Shown piece after piece: positions 33,681 to 40,718 of a DNA stretch of 40,718 bases (position 1 is its first letter; each line of letters begins with the position of its first letter). This stretch comes from Trachelipus rathkii (lineage: Eukaryota > Arthropoda > Malacostraca > Isopoda > Trachelipodidae): contig JABUQX010022841.1 of assembly GCA_015478945.1 (NCBI GenBank), forward strand, positions 1-40,718, given 5' to 3'. The notes beneath the pieces were generated by a model, which was given only the letters and a program-made list of their open reading frames with translations, was not told the DNA's origin and did not search any database. A program made the translations under genes and the position numbers.

Positions 33681-34067
33681 ATTAAATATTATATATACAT
33701 ATAGTATTTTCATCTTAAATTTTACAGTCATTCCTGCAGTAATATTTCGATCGAAGCAGATGATTTCAAAGAGGCAAACTTCTCGTCAGATATATATCAA
33801 TGTGTGTGTTAAACAAAAACTAATCAGTTTTTTAACGAAAGGATTTTTAATTGAGAAATATTTTCTTTCTCAGAATACTTAAAAAAAGCAACTTTGCTCC
33901 ACTACACCAAGCTTAGTATAAATAAAGTAACGAACAGAATTCACGTAGAATGTTAATATATGTGCAAAGTATTACACGGTCTATCTGACTGAAATGACGA
34001 TATATAGTTTTTAATTTTTACGAAGAAAATAACTTTATAAGTTAATAAACTTTTTCTCAAGATGAAC
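33681..34067 (-). other. BEL/Pao 5' leader, outer part
   Basis: Sequence between the nested LINE and the 5' LTR. The primer binding site should lie at its high-coordinate end. The minus-strand bases next to the LTR read GTTCATCTTGAG; I cannot match these to a tRNA with confidence. Confidence 0.5.
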
Positions 34068-34695
34068 TATAATCGAAACGCTTATATCATTATTTTGATG
34101 ATACATGAATATTTGTTCTGGTTAAGACAGATATTTGATTATGTGGAAGTGCCGAGAATAGATTAGTTAGTTTTTCTTGCCCTAAGTTTAGTAATATGTT
34201 ATGAGATTTATAGTTCTTGAAAAGTCCCCTTGGGTCTTTCACGCTTCCTGAATTTGTATGGAGCGGATTAACCGCGACTTAGCATTATCTTTAATACATT
34301 GGGGAAATAAGTTTATTTGTCTCAGCTTAGAACGGAATGTTAAGTTAACACGTGTTAAAGCTTTTTCTAGAATATTATTTAATTAGATGCACGCGAACTA
34401 TCTTCGTGAATATTTGAATATTTGAAATATACTTTGCGATATGAATTGAAACAACATCAACTAATATTAAGTCGGCTTCTTAACTAGCACGAAAGCCTAC
34501 CTGTCGAAAGCTGTTAACTGGCTAGAGCAAACAACGAATGAATTTTTATAAGCACCTTTATCAGCTGAAATAAAGCAATAAAAGTTGATTCTTCAAATAT
34601 TGAGCTATCTTCTGCACTTCTTTTATTTTTGGCAACCGCCGTTGTCAGTGAAGACAATCTCTTTTTCTGCAACTTGGCACTATATATTTTTATAT
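34068..34695 (-). repeat. BEL/Pao 5' LTR
   Basis: About 628 bp homologous to 20,715-21,314 in the same orientation, with the same landmark words in the same order. In minus-strand sense it would hold the promoter that drives the element. Its outer edge merges into a TA tract. Confidence 0.8.
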
Positions 34696-34824
34696 ATATA
34701 GTATATAATATATATAATTTATATATATATATATATTATTATATATAATATATTTATTATATATATTATATATATATGTATATTATAAGTATATATATTA
34801 TATATATATATATATATATTATAG

Positions 34825-34857
<33 letters not shown>

Positions 34858-34880
34858 ATAATATATATATATCTATATAT
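34696..34880. repeat. (TA)n microsatellite
   Basis: Interrupted TA repeat bordering the BEL 5' LTR. Tyr/Ile-only open frames here are artefacts of the repeat. Confidence 0.9.
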
Positions 34881-35144
34881 TTTTGATTGATTCGGCTGCA
34901 ACATATACTCGCAATTGAAACTTTTACTTTCTCTATTCCCCGTTCATAGGAGAGGACATTGGCCAATACCTCGTTAAACACTGTTCCGAAACGATAGTAT
35001 TTATCTGGAAAGCAGGGAATGCGAAGTATCAGGATATTGGATCGAATTTATTCTTACCGTAGATATTAACCGAGCTTATCGAAGAAATCGAAAGACAAGA
35101 ATTATCGGAGATAAAATTTTCAACTTGTAACCATTACTACATAG
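34881..35144. other. Spacer between microsatellites, nothing recognised
   Basis: Ordinary composition and no coding motif seen. Confidence 0.45.
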
Positions 35145-35262
35145 TAATATATATAATGTATATATATATATATATTGATAATATATATTTAGTATATATA
35201 TAGATTATTAATAATAGTATAATATATTATATTATATATATATTAGACATATATATATATTA
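35145..35262. repeat. AT-rich microsatellite
   Basis: TATA-rich run leading into the SINE head. Confidence 0.8.
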
Positions 35263-35465
35263 AGGAGGTTAGTCGCCGGCTCTCGTAAGTAGGAGTCTGG
35301 TTCAAATTTCCGCTGTAGCAGTTTGGAGTTTTTATCTACTCTTGGTGCATAAGATTAAAAACTCTCTGCTGAACGACGTTTTTGTGGGCGCTGGCTTTGG
35401 GATAGGCGGCCTTAAAGTTTGTATTCTCCTGTGGTCTGCCTGTGTGTTGCCTCCATGCATAGGGA
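35263..35465 (+). repeat. tRNA-Thr-like SINE
   Basis: The head resembles a threonine tRNA: TTAGTCGCCGG, an anticodon-loop-like CTCGTAA (35,282-35,288, CGT anticodon position), AGGAGTCTGG, and a B box GGTTCAAATTTCC (35,299-35,311). The B box is one of the RNA polymerase III promoter parts. The following 150 bp (GCAGTTTGGAG ... TGCCTCCATGCAT) would be the tRNA-unrelated body. The acceptor stem and first part are missing, so it is not a working tRNA gene. A decayed tRNA pseudogene is the alternative. Confidence 0.5.
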
Positions 35466-35499
35466 ATTAAATAGTTACGTTAAAAGGTTATTTATTTTT

Positions 35500-35615
35500 A
35501 TGAATATTATATTATATTACTATTATTTAAGTATATTATATTATATATTAGTACCATACTATATTTATATATTATATATAATATATAGCCTTTATTATAT
35601 ATATATATAGTATAT
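35500..35615. repeat. AT-rich microsatellite
   Basis: TATA/ATTA runs shortly after the SINE; possibly its expanded tail. Confidence 0.8.
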
Positions 35616-35999
35616 TACAAGTGAGTCTAGAAGAATATAACCAAAACTCCAGGAGCGGATTGTACATAGGATAATAATGTAAAAAACTTCATATGTTCTA
35701 TATTTTTTTCATTTCTTATTTCATTTCTAAGTAAGCGTAATGACATTAAGACGAATAATTTCATACATTCACTTTCGGTATCGTGCGCTTATTTTAATAA
35801 TATTCGATAAATACGCCTTGCTTCTATGGAACATTTTACGGTTCTGTCTATCGAAGGGTTGTCTGTTTGCCGCTCTGATTGTTTACATGTCTTCCTTGAT
35901 ATCGCTCTGCGTATTTTGAATGCGCCAATGTGTCGCATGCCGAGTGTCTTCTTTTACTATTGAATTGTATAGAACGTTCAGTTGTGAACCAACATTGAA
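35616..35999. other. Intergenic sequence, nothing recognised
   Basis: Mixed-composition DNA without a convincing frame, RNA or repeat. Confidence 0.45.
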
Positions 36000-36760
36000 C
36001 AATTAATCTAGTATATTTTGGTCAGGTTTCCGAGATCTTGAGGCTAACTTCATTGATTACCACCCCGTTGCGACCAGATTCAGTAACTTCTTCTGAACAT
36101 CCGTCAGAATGTTTGCTTCTGGACATTGACTTAGCAGACATTTCTGGGGCTCCACATGTTTGAGTATAGTATATATGCATCTGATGTTAAGAGAGAGCAT
36201 TTCCATAGTTTTTATAATCGTTTTGTAAAAATTCAAAATAGTTGTCTCCTGTTAGGGGATTTTCAAATATGAAAGGTTTGGCGGTATTTTCGAACATTTA
36301 TTAAAATAACACTATAGTAGTTAGTACCGGAGTTCAGAGGGGACGCTTTTTTTGGATCTGAAGGATTAACGGTATCGTCTTATCGAATACTTAGTATATT
36401 GTGTGTGGAGGAGTTAAACTGATCTACTGCCGTGAGTTTTCTAAGTCACTGGTCGATTCTATGGGGTTAGCTGCCCCCGGAGGATTGAATCAAATATATG
36501 AGGGTTACGCCCTTTTTCCATCTTCCAATTCCGATTGAAGATTAGGCCTAACGTTATTCCGTGTTATTATTCTTATTCGGTGCGGATGTGAGATCGGACC
36601 AACCGAAAAGCTGGCTCACAGACCGACCGTCTGTATGTATGTATGTATGTAATGCTGATGTATTTGTTATTTCATGTATGTTATTGTATGATTATGCAAT
36701 GCTTTTCTAGCATGTTTTTGTATCTACTTTGCTGTCTCTGTAGTATTTATTATCTTATTA
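36000..36760 (+). pseudogene. Possible LINE endonuclease/3' remnant
   Basis: Frameshifted plus-strand readings such as NFIDYHPVATRFSNF (about 36,047-36,092) and LLGDFQ (about 36,250-36,270, like the GDFN box of LINE endonucleases) suggest a decayed endonuclease domain. Downstream is a GTAT tetranucleotide run (36,632-36,650), then a T-rich stretch leading into (TTA)n. The similarity is weak and there is no RT. Confidence 0.3.
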
Positions 36761-36890
36761 TTATTATTATTTTATTATTTTATTTTATTATTATTATTCT
36801 TTATTCTTATTATTATTATTATTATTATTCATTATATTATTATTTTATTATTATTATATTATTGATTATTATGATATTATTACGTCAAAA
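36632..36890. repeat. GTAT run and (TTA)n microsatellite
   Basis: About five GTAT units, then, after 100 bp, a long (TTA)n/(TTAT)n tract (36,750-36,880). The long open frame across it is repeat-encoded. Confidence 0.85.
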
Positions 36891-37005
36891 AAATCGAACC
36901 CCTGAGGGGGAATTGATTTTGAGTCGCCTCTGCTCCCATCGGACTCAGCCTCCGACTCGCGACCTGCTCCGCACCGCTCCGACTCCGCCTCCGATCCCAA
37001 TATAT
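36891..37005. repeat. CCGACTCC-rich fragment, possible MITE remnant
   Basis: GACTCAGCCTCCGACTCGCG and CCGCTCCGACTCCGCCTCC words recall the interior of the hAT-type MITE at 14,269. Neither terminal repeat is present, so kinship is uncertain. Confidence 0.35.
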
Positions 37006-37145
37006 ATATATCTATAAATATTATATATATAATATTATATATATATATTATATATATATAGTATATAATATTATATATATAGTATATATATATATATATA
37101 GTATATATTATCTATTATATATATATTAATATATATATATATATC
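37006..37145. repeat. (TA)n microsatellite
   Basis: Interrupted TA repeat. It is followed by a short palindrome, ATCGATCCTGACGGGATCGAT (37,144-37,164). Confidence 0.85.
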
Positions 37146-37203
37146 GATCCTGACGGGATCGATTTTTAGGCCCTGGCTCAGCTCTGGTTCCTCTATTTTC
37201 TCA

Positions 37204-37449
37204 GTGGTTAGAGTTAATCATTATCGGGTTAAAATTTGGAGGAGTGAGTGGGACGTATACATCGTCGTTAGACGCGGTACGTCCTCGTCGCCCCCCGAAA
37301 AGGGACCCCAACCCCCTAAAAAATCGCATATGTTCGTCGAGCTGAAATTTGGTGAGAGGATTCAGAGTGAATTTCTAGAAAGAGGTTGGTATCCAGAATC
37401 TGCGGAGTTTTGGCATCGGCACGTGCTGGAGCGATGCGTGAGATTTTAA
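37204..37449 (+). CDS. Unidentified 81-codon ORF
   Basis: The open frame has balanced composition, unlike the repeat-derived frames nearby: a basic-aromatic start (HYRVKIWRSEWDVYIVV), a Pro/Ser/Lys linker (SSPPEKGPQPPKK) and an acidic-aromatic end (GWYPESAEFWHRHVLERC). A TTTTCTCAG just before it (37,195-37,203) looks like a splice acceptor, so it may be a terminal exon rather than a complete gene. I know no family for it. Transposon-derived coding is equally possible. Confidence 0.3.
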   Translation: MVRVNHYRVKIWRSEWDVYIVVRRGTSSSPPEKGPQPPKKSHMFVELKFGERIQSEFLERGWYPESAEFWHRHVLERCVRF

Positions 37450-38085
37450 TCAACAATCGTATAACAATAATATTGGTGTCCTTATATATATGTTATCGAA
37501 CTCCGTAGATCTCGAATATGAATGTTATAAGTCCGTAGGTGTCTAGGACCCCCCACAGAGGGGGTTCCGACTGAAAAAGCACATAGTGCAAAACAGAGGC
37601 CGGAAGAGGAAGGAAGAAGGATGAAGGGTGATAATGAAGGAAAGAGTGGAGAAGGATTCTGACTCAGAGGAGTAGGAGTTGATAGCACACCCGGTGCTGG
37701 GCTTCGTGCGGTGCGAGATATTTGAATATATTGTGCAAATGACAGATAATTTGGATAAACTGTTGTTGTAATTTCACTCTGGAGTTTGATGATTTCAAAG
37801 TCGTGAAAGGGTGTCTGGGAACCCAGTTGGAGGGGTACCCTAGAAATGGAAACAATGCATAAGGAGAAGTGGGAGAAAGGAGTCGGATTCGAGGCTGAGA
37901 AAGAAAGAATGGAGAAAGGAAGTCCCTGAGTTTAGAAGCAGCAAGAGTTGAGATCGTGCACCTGGTTTGCTTCCGGTGCTTGAATAACGGCGCAGTGCTG
38001 AATTAACAATAGTCGTCTAGTTCAATTTAGCTATCGAAATATATGTTTTAAGAAAGTGAGCCGAATATGAGGGTTGCAAGTTCGT
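37450..38085. repeat. Imperfect direct duplication, purine-rich
   Basis: Two similar purine-rich modules. GAAAGAGTGGAGAAGGA at about 37,641 is echoed by GAAAGAATGGAGAAAGGAAG at about 37,903. TCGAATATGAATGTTATAAG (37,512-37,531) is echoed by CCGAATATGAGGGTTGCAAG (about 38,062-38,081). The spacings differ (about 260 and 550 bp), so the duplication is complex or degraded. No coding signal is seen. Confidence 0.5.
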
Positions 38086-40718
38086 AAATATAAAATAAAT
38101 AAGATAATTAAATAAATAATAAATAATCAAAAAATAAATCATGAATAAATATATACAATAATAAACAATAAAAAAAAGTAAAAATAAAATAAATAATACA
38201 ATAAAAATAAAATTAAAAAAATAAATTTTTTATACATTTACAAGAGATAACTTAAAAAATGAGTTTTTAACATACCCCAAAAGCAGTAGAATTCAGTAAA
38301 TCAAGCTACCCTCAACTTCCCTCTCCAAACACTGATTGTTGAGTTATTTTTTATCCTTGATTCTATTGATCAAGTTCATATTTCGAGTGTCATTTTAGAT
38401 AAACATAACATAGAATATAAGTTCTTTTATATCTCGACCAAACGAATATAGCTAATGCGTAGAATTTTTCAACATCAATATGCTAACAGTCAATGATCAT
38501 GACTAAGAATATAAAGTACAACGAACAACCAGAACACGTTTAAAGCTTGAGTTAACTGCAAAAATTAAAGTTCTTCAAATTAACAACAGTAAAGTAACTA
38601 ATTGAGCGCAGACGTAACTCTACTTCAATTTTTCTGAACACTATCATGGATATTTTATTACATTACATAGTAATATTAGCAAAAGTTAATCATAACTTGT
38701 CTAATAATAACGAATCAATGAATATAATTCTAAGAACAAAGTTTTCCCTCAAATAATGCACATAGCCGTAATCTGAACTACGAATATAATGTACAACCCA
38801 TAACCTAACAAATCTTAGACACGATAAACAGTTAACATAACAAGTTTATACTTTACAACAGTAAAGAACTAACATTCATACAGAACGTATCCTATTCACA
38901 TTTTTTTCAAACATATCTCTAAACTCATATACTGATATTTTACATTATCATCAGTAACATCTACCAAATTATACCATACTAACAATTAAATCAATACGGC
39001 CTAACGAATCTATGCTGACGATAAAAAGGTTGCACATCATAGCTACATATCAATAGCCTGAAATAAGAATACTAACGCAAACTGAGAAATCTAACATTTC
39101 TTATCGCGAATAAACTGCTAACAATAACAAAGTTCATACTTAACACAGTAAAGTAACTAACAATGTATACAGAAGAAAGGTGCGAGCTGATGCGGGTAAA
39201 TTATTACATTAACAATAGTTTCATTCTGGTGTTTTTTATTGTATTTCTTTGTTTTATTTTATTTTTAATTTTTCTTTAACTCTTGTTTTAAAAAATTTTC
39301 GCACTCTAATAAATAGAAGGTCAAAGAACTTTTTGTTTCTTTAAAAAATTTTATATTTTTAATTCATTTCTTTAAAATTTTTTTCTGTTTTTTAATTTTT
39401 TTACATTAATTACTTTAAAAATTTTATGAAAAAAAACTTATTTATGTTTTTAATTTTTATTCTTTAAAATCTTGTTTTTACTAAAAATTTTATTCTTTTC
39501 TAAATGTTTTATAACAAAATTTCATTTTTACATACCCTAAAAGCATAAATCCGTGAATCAGTAATAAATCAAGCCCATCCTCTCCTCTTCGTCCAGCATG
39601 ATGCTTTGAGGGTATTGATGCTACTTGATTATTGATCAGTCATATTTCGAGTATCCATTTTGGATAACATAGCATAATAAAATATGTTATTTTTTAATAC
39701 TAACGCTCGAATAATATGTTGACATAACAAGTTTTCACAGTCAATAAAGCTTAACATACATAACCTGATTAAGAAATCATAATGTATAACATGAAAACTA
39801 ACATACCTAAACAACGTTTAAACAGTAAAATTCTAACAAAAGTACCATACTTAACAACAGGAAAGTAACTAACATTGCATCAAAACGTAACCTTATTCAT
39901 ACTTTTCCAAAACATATCTCTAACATCTCACTGTTATTTTTACATTAATCATTTAACAAAAATTTACCATTACCTAACCTAATTATCATACTGGCCAAGC
40001 GAATTATCGAACATATATTCAAAGTTTCAAATCAATTAAAGTAACATATCATAGCGAACTAGAATATAGCGCTCAATGAATAAAACCTAACATAATCTTA
40101 CGCTCGAATAAACTGCTAACAATAACAAAGTCATTACTTAACAAACAGTAGTCCTAACAATGCATACAGAACGAACAGGTACAAAGCTGATGTGGTAAAT
40201 ATTCATTTAACAAATCATGTGTGTGTTGTTTATTTATTTATTTATTTTTTTATTCATTTCTTTAAACTTTTTTGTTTTAAAAACTTTTATTATTTTTAAT
40301 TTTATTTCTTTAAAATTTGTTTTTTAAAAAAACTTATTTATTTTAATTTTATTTATTTAAGAACTTTTTGTTTTACTAAAAATTGTTAATTCTTTTTTAT
40401 GTTTATAAAAAAAAATTTACGATTTTTGACATACATCTAAAACAGTAAAAAAGTCAATTCCAGTAATTCAAACACCCACCCACTCCCAACATCCATGATC
40501 TATTAGATATTGAATCTATCAGGATAACAGCTACATAACAGTTTTATCCACGGTAAATTTAAACTATGACATTTAACATACTTAACAACACAACAGCTCA
40601 TCGTAATAAACAGCCATACTAGCATCTTAAACAATAAAGTTCCACATGGGAGGGGAGTAAATACAATTTTTCAGTTTTTATAAATATAATTTCAATGAAA
40701 GATGCATTATATACAATA
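38086..40718. repeat. Complex satellite array with higher-order units
   Basis: Tandem array continuing past the window edge. Subunits of about 270-290 bp are marked by AACAGTAAAGTAACTAACA-type words at 38,581, 38,853, 39,141, 39,852 and 40,139, several followed by ATTGCATACAGAACG-type words. Larger units start with CATACCC(T)AAAAGCA-type words at about 38,272, 39,530 and 40,430 (spacing about 1,258 and 900 bp). The subunits are separated by A- or T-rich tracts. Units differ by many indels. No coding frame is expected. Confidence 0.8.

Larger units (their letters stand above)
20715..34695 (-). mobile_element. BEL/Pao LTR retrotransposon, nested and defective
   Basis: Minus-strand element bounded by about 600-bp direct repeats that match over their full length. 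Between them, in minus-strand order, lie a gag-like region, zinc knuckle, aspartic protease, RT, RNase H/connector, and integrase with its C-terminal tail. The order protease-RT-RNase H-integrase and the gag type match BEL/Pao. Two insertions interrupt it: a LINE at about 31,580-33,680 and a composite at about 22,176-25,912. Without them it is about 8 kb. It is frameshifted in many places and lacks the RT catalytic box. Target duplications cannot be read because both edges are TA repeats. Confidence 0.85.

Noticed and set aside
35263..35340. Functional tRNA-Thr gene
   Set aside because: The acceptor stem and D-arm start are missing and the T arm has mismatches; a SINE or pseudogene fits better.
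36891..37005. Third full copy of the hAT-type MITE
   Set aside because: It shares only CCGACTCC words; neither terminal inverted repeat is present.
36643..37017. 124-codon plus-strand frame rich in Ile, Leu and Tyr, looking like membrane segments
   Set aside because: Encoded by (TTA)n microsatellite; the hydrophobic pattern is a repeat artefact.

Overview
The window looks like eukaryotic, probably arthropod and perhaps crustacean, intergenic or intronic DNA. It is AT-rich and crowded with (TA)n and (TTA)n microsatellites. Nearly all recognisable coding matter is decayed transposable elements, and I see no bacterial-type operons, ribosome binding sites or CRISPR arrays. The host assignment is inference from the element types: BEL/Pao, Penelope-like, jockey-type LINEs, and a LINE family I associate with crustacean genomes. 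The only host-gene signal I can defend is one 126-nt exon at 6120-6245 that resembles the C-terminal part of nucleoporin Nup85. No other exon of that gene was found, so much of the left part may be intron.

Layout. 1-13,460: five sense and one antisense broken copies of one LINE family, separated by AT-rich tracts, with the Nup85-like exon between the second and third copies. 14,269-14,604: a short hAT-type MITE with near-perfect 8-bp target duplications; a relative lies at about 2,711-2,968. 15,365-18,290: a jockey/I-type LINE with reverse transcriptase and RNase H remnants. 18,300-20,715: microsatellites and a possible tRNA-derived SINE.

20,715-34,695: a BEL/Pao LTR retrotransposon on the minus strand, with about 600-bp direct LTRs at 20,715-21,314 and 34,068-34,695 and gag, protease, RT, RNase H and integrase remnants. 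Two later insertions split it. A plus-strand LINE (about 31,580-33,680) sits in the 5' leader. A composite (about 22,176-25,912) sits in the integrase 3' part. The composite holds two Penelope-like fragments facing away from each other as a 1.28-kb-arm inverted repeat with a 42-bp spacer. Each arm carries a hammerhead-ribozyme-like core. Removing the insertions leaves about 8 kb, a plausible BEL size.

34,695-40,718: microsatellites, a tRNA-Thr-like SINE head, a possible LINE endonuclease remnant, an unidentified 81-codon ORF, an imperfect duplication, and a complex satellite (about 280-bp subunits in 0.9-1.26 kb higher-order units) that runs to the window end.

No genes work together here as a cellular pathway; the story is layered transposon insertion. 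Paired repeats differ by many single-base indels, so unpolished long-read assembly error is a real alternative to biological decay for some frameshifts. The most unusual structure is the Penelope-like palindrome with paired hammerhead-like cores nested in the BEL element. I do not see a convincing new cellular system.
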